DNA from: a virus
DNA: 26,929 nt
Virus record (IMG/VR): IMGVR_UViG_3300035670_001078
Location: 1 to 26,929 of that record
Direction: 5' to 3' (one strand)
Positions 17,594-26,457 of this stretch are shown here, piece after piece (the stretch's first letter is position 1; each line of letters starts with the position of its first letter). Under the pieces are notes generated by a model. That model made no database searches and had not been told where the DNA came from. It was given only the letters and a program-made list of their open reading frames with translations. The position numbers and the translations under genes were made by a program.

Positions 17594-20076
17594 TGGTATT
17601 ACCAGTTTTAAATAAGGATTTTCCATTGGTATCTGTTCTTAAGGAAGATACAGCAAATCTAAATTTGATTAGCATCGCCGGTAACTTAATCGTTTACGGT
17701 TTGCGATATGGTTTTAATCCCAAACTAGCTAATCAACTAAACGCTACAAAGTTGCTAATAAGCATTCAAACACAAATGGGGAATACCACTACCAAACCTC
17801 AACTTATCAAAGGCTTCAATGTCGATCAAATAACCGAAAACTTACTTCAACAAGTTAATATATACAAGGCAGCCTCTCAAGTAAAAAATCAATATTCATT
17901 TTCTGTTACTAAGAATCTAGCTAAATACTTTGATCCTAAAACAATTGACAGCACTCAGCTATATACGAAGACATATGTAAACGTAGAAGTCGATCAGTCA
18001 AATACCTTAAACCGTAATGTCAATTCTGCCAATCAAAACTTAAATGCTAATGTAAATCTAAACACTTACATATCTCCGTTGCCATTTAACTTAAGAAAAG
18101 AAAGATCCAATCTTAAAACGAAGAAAAAGATAGACCCAGCGAGCTTATATAATACTGGCACAAATGCTATGGTGCCAACCTCTAAAGCATATTCCGGACT
18201 CATTCCCTCTAGAGCTTTTACTCAAAATCCTATATTACAATCCAATGCAAAAGCAAAACAACTAGTAACGGCTTTTTTATCTAAAACCGTAACAAATAGT
18301 CCGAAAGATGCCCCACAAAAAACTTATTTAACAGAGATTAAAAAAATAGCTACTGATACGATAGTAGTTAGTGATCGTATTTTTATTCCTATTGGCACAA
18401 TAGGTCAAAGTGATTTCAAAATAATCTTCGAACTATTTGACGTATATGATCATAGAGTTCAAAAATTTGAAGTGTTCGTGCCGCACAACACAAATATCAA
18501 CAACACATACATTACAAAGCCGCCTTTTGTAACAAAGAAGGCAAATACTGGAATCAGCAAACCTACTTTTATAATTGAACAAGTTGATCCATATGCGCAT
18601 GGAGTTTCTGTTTATCGTCGGACATTATTTGCTCAGGATAACGTGCCTTTTGCAAATTATGTAAAACTGACAGATATTGCTCTTAAGTCAGGAGATAACG
18701 CTAAAACGTTTGTGGATAACGTTTTGACTAGCTCGGACGTGATATATCGTTTTGTTCCTTATGACAAGGACAAAAAACCAGCTTCAGTATTTGCGACAGT
18801 ATTAGTAAGCAATTCTTCTATTAACAAAAATGGAACCAATATACCTTTACCTAAAAAGCTTTCAACAAGGCAGAATTATTGCTCACTTGATTATGCTATA
18901 GATAATGATTGTATTATAATGAAAGCCAGCAACTTTCCAGCAGACGTTGTTGCCGTGTATTATTACCGAAGAAATACCACAATAAACGAAACGACATTCA
19001 GAAGAATTGGCGGGATTTCTAGGATTCAGCCTTCAAGTAGTTTGCCATTTCGTTTGGTTGATACCGGAGTCAAAAAGTATAACGTTTACGAATATAAGGT
19101 TGGTTTCATATATTCTGACGGTCTAGAGCAAATGAGTCGTAACATCATGGCGGTTGAGTTCAGACCTATTGAAAAAAATGTTGCTGCTTGTAATGTAAAT
19201 GGCATTAAAACTGGAACATATATTGATGGATTTCCAGATGTAACGTTTAATATTACTTATGCCTTCAATAAGAATCAATATGAAGATATCAAAAACTTGA
19301 TTACAAAACAGGGTTTATTATCTGAATATAATGAACAAATTAAAGAGAACAAGGAACTTCTAGGCAGATTATTTGCATATAAAGTTTTAAGACTGAATAT
19401 GGCAACTGGGGAGCTTGAAGATTTTGGAGTTATAACAGATAATAATTTTTCAGATCGACAACAAGGCTTGGCTAAAGGAATTTCTCCAATATCTGAGGGG
19501 ATAGAATATTCTTATAAAATTACCACTTTATTAAGAAATCCGGAAACATTATTTCCTACCATTACCAGAACTGTAAGTAAGATTAAAAAACAAAGCATTA
19601 AGTCTTTGAATAGAAGCTATACGTTATATCCATATGAATGGCAACAACCGGTTACATTCCGAAATGGAACACTATATAGCGACGATTCGATAGTTCGTAG
19701 TTATCCACGTAAACTGCCTTCATTTGAGTTTGGAGACGTGGTAGATATAAAAGAAGTTACTGTTAAAGTAGTAAGTGATTTGCCGACAGTCACAAATTTA
19801 CAAGCAATTTCTCTTGGTCCTCAAAGATGTTTATTGAAATGGGGTATAAGTGGAAGTCGAAGAAAAATTGATCATTTTATAATCGTTAGAGATATCTTAG
19901 GAACAAAAACTATAGTGGGAGCTGCACACAGTTTAGCTAATGCAAATGACAGTCAAATGTTATATCTAGATACTTTTAACAATAATGAAAAAGGACAAGT
20001 AACCTATACTTTAATACCAATATACTATGATGACACAGAAGGTCCGCCAACTCGTTCTAATACAATTTTGATGTAA
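17593..20076 (+). CDS. Virion protein with several fibronectin type III-like units
   Basis: The last 500 residues of this 827-aa product look like a string of FN3-like beta sandwiches, each with a 'hydrophobic-x-Y-R-R' strand and a later 'D-x-x-Y-x-F/Y-x-P/V-Y' turn. They lie at about 329-409 (HGVSVYRRTLFAQDN ... VIYRFVPYDKDKKP), 449-526 (VVAVYYYRRNTTINE ... VYEYKVGFIYSDG), 594-656 (more divergent) and 726-826, the clearest (TNLQAISLGPQRCLLKWG ... KIDHFIIVRDILGTKT ... VTYTLIPIYYDDTEG). The N-terminal 250 residues are Asn/Thr/Lys-rich and probably extended. FN3 domains are common surface-exposed modules of phage tails and may aid weak glycan binding. I use ATG 17593, which has GGGAG at 17583-17587 at 5-nt spacing and overlaps the preceding stop by one base; the TTG at 17581 is not needed. 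Role beyond structural is unknown. Confidence 0.72.
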   Translation: MVLPVLNKDFPLVSVLKEDTANLNLISIAGNLIVYGLRYGFNPKLANQLNATKLLISIQTQMGNTTTKPQLIKGFNVDQITENLLQQVNIYKAASQVKNQYSFSVTKNLAKYFDPKTIDSTQLYTKTYVNVEVDQSNTLNRNVNSANQNLNANVNLNTYISPLPFNLRKERSNLKTKKKIDPASLYNTGTNAMVPTSKAYSGLIPSRAFTQNPILQSNAKAKQLVTAFLSKTVTNSPKDAPQKTYLTEIKKIATDTIVVSDRIFIPIGTIGQSDFKIIFELFDVYDHRVQKFEVFVPHNTNINNTYITKPPFVTKKANTGISKPTFIIEQVDPYAHGVSVYRRTLFAQDNVPFANYVKLTDIALKSGDNAKTFVDNVLTSSDVIYRFVPYDKDKKPASVFATVLVSNSSINKNGTNIPLPKKLSTRQNYCSLDYAIDNDCIIMKASNFPADVVAVYYYRRNTTINETTFRRIGGISRIQPSSSLPFRLVDTGVKKYNVYEYKVGFIYSDGLEQMSRNIMAVEFRPIEKNVAACNVNGIKTGTYIDGFPDVTFNITYAFNKNQYEDIKNLITKQGLLSEYNEQIKENKELLGRLFAYKVLRLNMATGELEDFGVITDNNFSDRQQGLAKGISPISEGIEYSYKITTLLRNPETLFPTITRTVSKIKKQSIKSLNRSYTLYPYEWQQPVTFRNGTLYSDDSIVRSYPRKLPSFEFGDVVDIKEVTVKVVSDLPTVTNLQAISLGPQRCLLKWGISGSRRKIDHFIIVRDILGTKTIVGAAHSLANANDSQMLYLDTFNNNEKGQVTYTLIPIYYDDTEGPPTRSNTILM

Positions 20077-20097
20077 TCATATTTAATATAGGTTTAT

Positions 20098-23000
20098 ATG
20101 TCGCTTAATATAAGAAATAACACAGCAAATGATGGTGGAATCACCACCGACCCAGCCCAACAAAATAATGGAAACAGCATTTCTTCCGATGTGAATGAAA
20201 CTGTTCCAGTAACTTTTGCTGTTGTTAATCCACAGCAAAAACCTAATAATAAAAATTATGCATATGTCGCTCCTCCAAACGTTCAATACGTTGTAAGTCA
20301 AGTAAATAAAAAATTACTTTATCAATTATTGAATCAAAAACCTTTTGTATCCAATAGAAAACTACCGTCTCTTATATCGTATTCCCCACCATTACAAAAC
20401 ACAATAAATAAACTTAATACAGATAGTATTAATACAGGGGTATCCACGGTTGCAAATGGAACTTCACAGATTGTAAGCAATGCCGGCATTTCTGCTTTGG
20501 ATCTTAGACCAGAAATTATATCTATGTTGGATTTGGCACCAATATGGAAAAAACAAACTAAACCAACAAATACGAATTCAATTCTAGAACGGTTATATAC
20601 TGATAGTGGAATGTTTGTAAAGTTTCAATATCAAACAAAGCAACTAAGACAAGAAACTTTAATTTCGACTATTAAACAGATAAAAAATGTTCTAAAGCAA
20701 GATACGGCGTTTGATCCAATACGAACAGATTATTTGAAAGAAATAACATATGTTCAAAATGCATTGATGTTCTACAAAAATATCATCGACAATATTGATA
20801 TCATCAAGAATTCTTTTGAAATCAGAATGATAGGAGATGACAGTTTCAAAACGAATGATGGAACATTGGTGACTCCTTTAAAAAAATTCTATACGGAGAA
20901 TTTAGGATATAAGACGGCTCAATATGATGCATTTTCAGAAACAAAACTATTACTTCAACTGATGTTCGAATTGAACGTTCGTCTTAAGAATTATTCTTCA
21001 AAATTTTTAGATCAATTACTAATCGGCAGGGCTTCAGATTTGAGCCCAATAAATATTAATACGAGCGAAGACGTTGTTGGTTATAAATTCGATATCAACA
21101 ATTTTACTTCTCAAAATAATTCACCATTAAATGCCGCTTCAAGCGATACATTTCAAAGCTTTCTTAATTCCTTGCCTTCTGAGGTTGATTCTAGAATTAA
21201 GCTTCTGACATATCTTCTAGCGAAAGAATATATTGTATCTAGTAATCTAGGAAACAGTAAAAATGATTCTGTATTTAAGCCATTTAATGTTCAGTCTATC
21301 GGAAATCCATTTCCATCGATTCTTGGAGACATTCCTAACACAATATTAAAATTACCAGTTAACAAAAATGGAATGTCGGCTTTGCCATTCTTTGGTTTAT
21401 CACGTGACAATAATGTTTTAGTATTCGAAAACAAGTTCATAGATGATCCAACGAATACAAATATTTCATGGATTCCAGGTCAAAACTATTATACAGAGCA
21501 AATAATAAACCCGGCTGGCAACACCTGGGATATTAGTGCATATGAAGCATATATCTCAAATTATTTGAAAGTTATGACGGCTGGAATATCTGCCATAAAA
21601 GCGTTGCTCGGTATTGCAATTCAAGGCACTACAAATCAATATATAACCCCGAGCAAATTGAATAGAAGAATTCTTGAGTGTTTCTATACAGCGTTTGACA
21701 AAGTTACTCCTCAAGAGGAAGAAGTTGCGGCACGATTTGATCCTGCGTCTTATGCACAAAAACTAGCACTACAACAATCAAGAAAAGAACTTGAAGAAAA
21801 ATTGAAAGTTGAAAGAGAAAAAATACCAAACGGAGAAATTACCCTAAATAATATAACGCCAGATGGTAGTAGCACAGATCCTAATGGTCCATTCCGACCG
21901 CACCCGGATGATCTTAACCGTGAAATTGATAAGATCAAAAACCCTCCAATTATAAAAGCATTAGAACAAAAAATAGAAGAATTGAATCGCAAGATTAATG
22001 AACTAAACGTTCCGGACCCAACGGTACTACAAGTAACTCTGGAACAAGCATTAATAATGAATATATTCAATGCTGCAAGCGAAAATGAATTATTAAAAAG
22101 GCTGTTGTTTCAGTATTGTATATTAGCTGGTCTTATACGAAATAAGACTAGTGATACTAATGGGCTATTTAACGTATTAGCTGCAAACGAAATTAATAGT
22201 GTAGAAAAATTAGATTCCGTCCCAGGTGCTGCCGCTCGTGACCCATCACGTGAGTTTGAGGAGTTTCCATCTACAGTTAACGGTTCTGATTTAGTAAAAT
22301 ATATAAAAGATTTAGCTTCCGGAATTGCTGCTGTATATACACAATCTCGAAATGGTTCTACAAATAATTCCGTAGCTGGGTTCGGGGGCGCCAAAAAGAT
22401 ATCTGTTATTATAAGTGAAACAGATATTCCTACTGTATTAGAGAGAGCAGCTTTAGGTCAAGGAACAATTGGTAACGTAAATTTAATATATCAATACGTA
22501 AATCTAGCAAATGACATCTTTAAGTCGTCTCAAATTAATGGAGCCAATGTTCAATTGTTGCCGGACAACTCAGGTAGAACCAGGTTTAATTCTATCAGCA
22601 CATCAACTCAACTTTTTATGTTGTTTGAAATATTTTGCCAATATGCAAAAAAATATTCATTTATTGACATTAATAAATCGAGTCAAGATGTATTTGGTTC
22701 TGTTGTCACGTCCACATCGTCATCGATAATAAATGGCGGCAACGTCAGATTAGACCGTGATGGAGATATGGCTGAATATACTGATAGTGTAGCTGCTGAG
22801 TTTAAAACAACTACAACAACAACAACAGAAACAAAAACGGGAGTATTAACTTTTTATTCTCTCAATATTGACCTTACAAACACGGGATTAGTTCAAAAGG
22901 CTATAGGTATCTTAACTAAAGACTATAAAGAAGATGAAGCGCAATCAGAACGCCAAAACAATGAATATTTTATCTCCCTAGAAGATAACAAGAAAAAAAT

Positions 23001-24468
23001 AGACAAAGAATATTCAGATATGTCTGACATATTAGGAATATTTGAAGTCATTGGAAACAACCTTAACTCGAGTCTCAATAAGGTTAAGCAATTTTTCAAT
23101 CAAACAACTCTTAAGACGTTCTTGGCTACAAATCCAATACCAAATCTTAACTTGGTCAAAAATAAATCTCAGCTACGTATATCTGCTCAAACGTTCGAAG
23201 ATATTAAGCAGAAAACGATCGTGCCTCTAGATTTTATTTCTGCTAATAGTTCTGGTCAACAATCTACGCAGACTAAAGAGATAGAACTTATTGTTTCTGA
23301 TGCAGTTCTTCCACAAGAATATTCTATTCTTGAAAAGATGATGAAGAACTACGTGGCAGGAAATGATGTCGGAGAGGAAACAATAAAAAGGAACTTTAAA
23401 GTTTTGAGTGTCGGTATTCCTACAGGATTTACAAAAGCATTGTCTGATCGAATCAATAAGGGTGATATTAATAACGTTACCTTCAAAGATAGACAAAGTG
23501 ACTTGATCAACATTAACGTTTTCGTAAGAAATGCAAAATATCCAGAATTAGTATTCAAACCAACCAAGTATATATTTGACACCAGTTTGTTCCTTACAAA
23601 GAAAAACATAATCAATGTACAACCGCAAGACGGTGAAAGTTATCTTGCAATATTGAACCGGCTGATGTTAACTGATTTTGACAATCCTTTTAGTCCAGTA
23701 GAAATTGATCTTCCAACATTACGTCAAGATCCAAAGTATGGCTTCTTAACTGACCAACAGTTTATGGAATTATACATTAATCATACAAACAGTTATTTGT
23801 TTGGACTATATATGAGCTTGTTTACTGGCGTTAAGCCAAGCGAAGATACATTTACTTTCCCTGAGATTCCGGAAAGAGTTTTGAATAGCAAAATGAGATC
23901 GATATTAATCGAATATCTTAAGAGAATCAATCTTCCAATTCCGGCAAATTTAAAAACAACTTCTGAAGTTATTGCAGACCCAAATATTCCTGATGAAGTT
24001 AAAGACCATTTCAGATTGTTTACATATGGCAGTCTAGTGATGAATACAAATGAAGTATCTAATCGTGTATTGACACCAAAATTGTATGATCGTATATTCT
24101 ATTTGCCAATTCAAACATATTTGATGGAAATCGATATTCAAAGAACTAAAATATATAATCCGGATATTAACTTTGATTTATATAGAGAAAACATGGTTTT
24201 CGATACAAGAAATCCTAATCAACCAAAATATTTTATTCGTGATGGTAAGCCAGAAGATTTCATTGTAAAGGATTTGTTTGTGCAAGTTGAAACTGTAGCA
24301 GATCAGAGAAAGTTCTCGGATCAATTAGCAACTATTGCCGGTTCTTTCAAAGCTTTGATTCCTCCAAAAAGCATTACAAACATAATTAAATCACCATTGC
24401 TACGTAATGGTCCAAGTCTAGGTAATATACCGGCACAAAACAATAACTCCTTGGTTAGAAGGAGATAA
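20098..24468 (+). CDS. Giant virion protein of unknown function with coiled-coil hairpin
   Basis: This 1456-aa product is the largest of the window and is not recognised. The N-terminal 100 residues are Asn/Pro/Gln-rich and look disordered. A long alpha-helical body follows. Residues about 552-645 hold two charged coiled-coil helices (LALQQSRKELEEKLKVEREK, and KALEQKIEELNRKINELN) separated by a Pro/Asp/Asn loop, so a helical hairpin is likely. At about 903-912 there is a Thr-rich run encoded by ACA/ACT codons (TTTTTTETKTG region). The C-terminal 350 residues are mixed and Pro-rich. No transmembrane segment, protease motif or nuclease motif was found. It could be a fibre-hinge, baseplate scaffold or tail-peripheral protein. 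A tape-measure role is less likely because the helices are not continuous. Upstream is a 21-nt gap with ATAGGT at 20088-20093 as possible weak Shine-Dalgarno. Its stop lies 2 nt before the next start. Confidence 0.7.
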   Translation: MSLNIRNNTANDGGITTDPAQQNNGNSISSDVNETVPVTFAVVNPQQKPNNKNYAYVAPPNVQYVVSQVNKKLLYQLLNQKPFVSNRKLPSLISYSPPLQNTINKLNTDSINTGVSTVANGTSQIVSNAGISALDLRPEIISMLDLAPIWKKQTKPTNTNSILERLYTDSGMFVKFQYQTKQLRQETLISTIKQIKNVLKQDTAFDPIRTDYLKEITYVQNALMFYKNIIDNIDIIKNSFEIRMIGDDSFKTNDGTLVTPLKKFYTENLGYKTAQYDAFSETKLLLQLMFELNVRLKNYSSKFLDQLLIGRASDLSPININTSEDVVGYKFDINNFTSQNNSPLNAASSDTFQSFLNSLPSEVDSRIKLLTYLLAKEYIVSSNLGNSKNDSVFKPFNVQSIGNPFPSILGDIPNTILKLPVNKNGMSALPFFGLSRDNNVLVFENKFIDDPTNTNISWIPGQNYYTEQIINPAGNTWDISAYEAYISNYLKVMTAGISAIKALLGIAIQGTTNQYITPSKLNRRILECFYTAFDKVTPQEEEVAARFDPASYAQKLALQQSRKELEEKLKVEREKIPNGEITLNNITPDGSSTDPNGPFRPHPDDLNREIDKIKNPPIIKALEQKIEELNRKINELNVPDPTVLQVTLEQALIMNIFNAASENELLKRLLFQYCILAGLIRNKTSDTNGLFNVLAANEINSVEKLDSVPGAAARDPSREFEEFPSTVNGSDLVKYIKDLASGIAAVYTQSRNGSTNNSVAGFGGAKKISVIISETDIPTVLERAALGQGTIGNVNLIYQYVNLANDIFKSSQINGANVQLLPDNSGRTRFNSISTSTQLFMLFEIFCQYAKKYSFIDINKSSQDVFGSVVTSTSSSIINGGNVRLDRDGDMAEYTDSVAAEFKTTTTTTTETKTGVLTFYSLNIDLTNTGLVQKAIGILTKDYKEDEAQSERQNNEYFISLEDNKKKIDKEYSDMSDILGIFEVIGNNLNSSLNKVKQFFNQTTLKTFLATNPIPNLNLVKNKSQLRISAQTFEDIKQKTIVPLDFISANSSGQQSTQTKEIELIVSDAVLPQEYSILEKMMKNYVAGNDVGEETIKRNFKVLSVGIPTGFTKALSDRINKGDINNVTFKDRQSDLININVFVRNAKYPELVFKPTKYIFDTSLFLTKKNIINVQPQDGESYLAILNRLMLTDFDNPFSPVEIDLPTLRQDPKYGFLTDQQFMELYINHTNSYLFGLYMSLFTGVKPSEDTFTFPEIPERVLNSKMRSILIEYLKRINLPIPANLKTTSEVIADPNIPDEVKDHFRLFTYGSLVMNTNEVSNRVLTPKLYDRIFYLPIQTYLMEIDIQRTKIYNPDINFDLYRENMVFDTRNPNQPKYFIRDGKPEDFIVKDLFVQVETVADQRKFSDQLATIAGSFKALIPPKSITNIIKSPLLRNGPSLGNIPAQNNNSLVRRR
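24459..24464 (+). promoter_or_regulatory. Strong Shine-Dalgarno (AAGGAG) for the 646-aa gene
   Basis: AAGGAG stands 6 nt before ATG 24471 and lies inside the last codons of the 1456-aa gene. It is the closest match to the consensus in the window and contrasts with genes at 549, 3033 and 9927, which have none. Confidence 0.75.
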
Positions 24469-24470
24469 CA

Positions 24471-26411
24471 ATGACAAAATCTTATCCTTCAAATAGAGCA
24501 ATAATATTAGATGCCCCTGGTGAAATACCAATACCAACAGCAGAATTTATATATAATTTCTTTTTGCCAGATGAGTATAAGAATGAAAACCCGCTTGGTT
24601 CGACTCCTAATAAGTTACAAAATGACCTAAAGAGATATACAAATACATCTCAAAGACAGCAACTGAAACGCAAGATTCAAAGATTCGTTCCTAGATACAA
24701 CAATCTATCTTGGAAAGCAATTGCAATAGGTAATAGACCTGATTGGATTGGCACTATATCGATAGCTGATAATCTTAATAAAGTTATCGATGAAGAAACA
24801 CTATCTTCAGACTTTTTTACTAGCATTATGTTTAAGGACAATGGAGCTGATGGCAAAATAAATTATGCCATATCAAAAGCTATCAATACAATCTTTACGC
24901 AACTAAATGCAAACACGACAAATATGTCTCAAATGGATATGATTAAGCTTTTAAATGCAGCTACGTCAGAAAACATCGATGGAACATTTCTTACCGAAGC
25001 TTTCATTAATCTTGAGAAAAATGGCGTTAAATACACCAGCAACAATACCAAAGAAGATATCGTAAAATCCATCATTGATGAATTGAGAAACGTCAAAACA
25101 AAAGCTTTCTTTAATAATAAACGTATTGCAACGTTACTTAAATCTAGTGTTCAACAACCGGAAAATATATTTGGCGATGAAACCTATGCGAGTTTAGGCA
25201 TGGCTAGAATAGTTCAAGAAAACACTATAACTGCTAGACCTAATTCTGTCATAGATTCAGTTGACTATCAGCTTAACTTACCAAACTATATAAACTATAA
25301 TCGCAATATACCAAGCGGGACATATAAGATCAATTATCAAGTAATTGGTTATATCATAGAAAAGAAAGAATATCCAGTAGATGGTCAACCTATTGATAAA
25401 GACCCTATAGTGATTGACAATCCTAATGTTTCTGAATGTGTAGATTATAATGTGAAATATGGTGCTCAGTATGGCTATACTGTCAAATCCGTATTTTTGT
25501 TAGAGTTGCCGACTTATAATATTACGGATAACAACATTGAGTTTGGGACGAGCACTTATTTAGTAGCTTCTCAAAGATCACCAGAGGTTTATATACAATG
25601 TAGAGAATATATGCCTCCACCTCCCCCAGCGGACTTTAAAATAATATGGGATTACCAAAGAGATATACCAATGTTGACGTGGAACATTCCAGTTAACTCA
25701 CAAAGGGATGTGAAATATTTTCAAATCTTTAAGCGCCGGGGAATTAATGAACCATATCAGTTGGTAAAAATGTATGACTTTAACGATAGTCAGACTCCTC
25801 TAGCGTTGGCTGATATGAGTGAAAACTTCATTGATCAAAATCTAATAGAAAACTTAAGGTTTTCAAATGGAACCTCATTACCTAAAAAGTATTATTATGA
25901 TGAAGAATTCAAGCGAGAAGATACGGCAATGTATGCTGTAGCTTGCGTCGATGCTCATGGATACAGTTCAAATTATTCAGTTCAGTTCAAGATATCATAT
26001 GACAAATTCGCAAATAAAATTATAACTGAATCGATTTCTAAAGAGGGCGCACCAAAAGCTTATCCTAATTTCTTTATACAGAAAGATGCTTTTGTTGATT
26101 CTATCAGAACTAGCGGAACTAAAAAAATGACCGTTTATTTCAATCCTGAATACTTAAAGGTAACGAGCAAAGGTGCGCCACCGACAGACTTAAATTTGCT
26201 TAAAACCGATATTAATTCAAAATATGTTTTTCAAATGATTAATATTGATTTAGAGACTGAACAGACGCTAGATATTAAGTTAACTGACACAAGAGATCAA
26301 ACCAATAAACCTGGTCCAAACAATATATCAAACAATTCAACAATTTCAGTTAACAATAACATTAAACCATTGTCTTTTGATAATGTCAGCTATCTTGGCG
26401 TTCCAAAATAG
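24471..26411 (+). CDS. Virion structural protein with C-terminal FN3-like region
   Basis: In this 646-aa product, the N-terminal 250 residues are mostly helical and not recognised (NRAIILDAPGEIPIPTAEFI, QRQQLKRKIQRFVPRYNNLS). The segment at about 255-375 is beta-rich (GTYKINYQVIGYIIEKKEYP, YGYTVKSVFLLELPTYN). A proline hinge, PPPPPADF, near 380-387 separates it from an FN3-like unit at about 388-505: MLTWNIPVNSQRDVKYFQIF, then KRRGINEPYQLVKMYDF, with MYAVACVDAHGYSSNYSVQF at the end. This unit resembles those of the 827-aa protein. The final 60 residues are Asn-rich and probably flexible. It has the best Shine-Dalgarno of the window (AAGGAG at 24459-24464, 6-nt spacing) and a 2-nt gap after the previous stop. 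It is likely a partner of the two large proteins upstream in one peripheral tail structure, but that is inferred from context. Confidence 0.7.
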   Translation: MTKSYPSNRAIILDAPGEIPIPTAEFIYNFFLPDEYKNENPLGSTPNKLQNDLKRYTNTSQRQQLKRKIQRFVPRYNNLSWKAIAIGNRPDWIGTISIADNLNKVIDEETLSSDFFTSIMFKDNGADGKINYAISKAINTIFTQLNANTTNMSQMDMIKLLNAATSENIDGTFLTEAFINLEKNGVKYTSNNTKEDIVKSIIDELRNVKTKAFFNNKRIATLLKSSVQQPENIFGDETYASLGMARIVQENTITARPNSVIDSVDYQLNLPNYINYNRNIPSGTYKINYQVIGYIIEKKEYPVDGQPIDKDPIVIDNPNVSECVDYNVKYGAQYGYTVKSVFLLELPTYNITDNNIEFGTSTYLVASQRSPEVYIQCREYMPPPPPADFKIIWDYQRDIPMLTWNIPVNSQRDVKYFQIFKRRGINEPYQLVKMYDFNDSQTPLALADMSENFIDQNLIENLRFSNGTSLPKKYYYDEEFKREDTAMYAVACVDAHGYSSNYSVQFKISYDKFANKIITESISKEGAPKAYPNFFIQKDAFVDSIRTSGTKKMTVYFNPEYLKVTSKGAPPTDLNLLKTDINSKYVFQMINIDLETEQTLDIKLTDTRDQTNKPGPNNISNNSTISVNNNIKPLSFDNVSYLGVPK

Positions 26412-26421
26412 AATTGGACTA

Positions 26422-26433
26422 TATATAATATAA
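26422..26433 (+). promoter_or_regulatory. TATA-rich element in the 26412-26457 gap, candidate promoter
   Basis: The 46-nt gap before the last gene contains TATATAATATAA, including an exact TATAAT at 26424-26429. A -35 partner at 17-nt spacing would be TTCCAA (26401-26406), only 3 of 6 matches, so a T4-late-type element without -35 is at least as likely. A Shine-Dalgarno (CGGAG, 26446-26450) follows, 7 nt before ATG 26458. Unlike the gaps before 549 and 9927, this one has room for a real leader with a ribosome binding site. Confidence 0.4.
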
Positions 26434-26457
26434 AGCATAGATTTTCGGAGTTTTAAA

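Noticed and set aside
21750-22394. Two antisense frames (106 and 94 codons) within the 1456-aa gene
   Set aside because: They are Ser/Phe/Cys-rich as expected for the reverse of Glu/Lys/Ala codons, without start signals, inside a coherent + strand gene.
20098-24468. Tape-measure protein
   Set aside because: The length would fit, but the chain has no long continuous helix, no membrane segments and many Pro/Asn-rich loops, and it sits far downstream of the baseplate core.
26412-26457. Intrinsic terminator after the 646-aa gene
   Set aside because: The gap is AT-rich but contains no GC-rich inverted repeat followed by a T-run.
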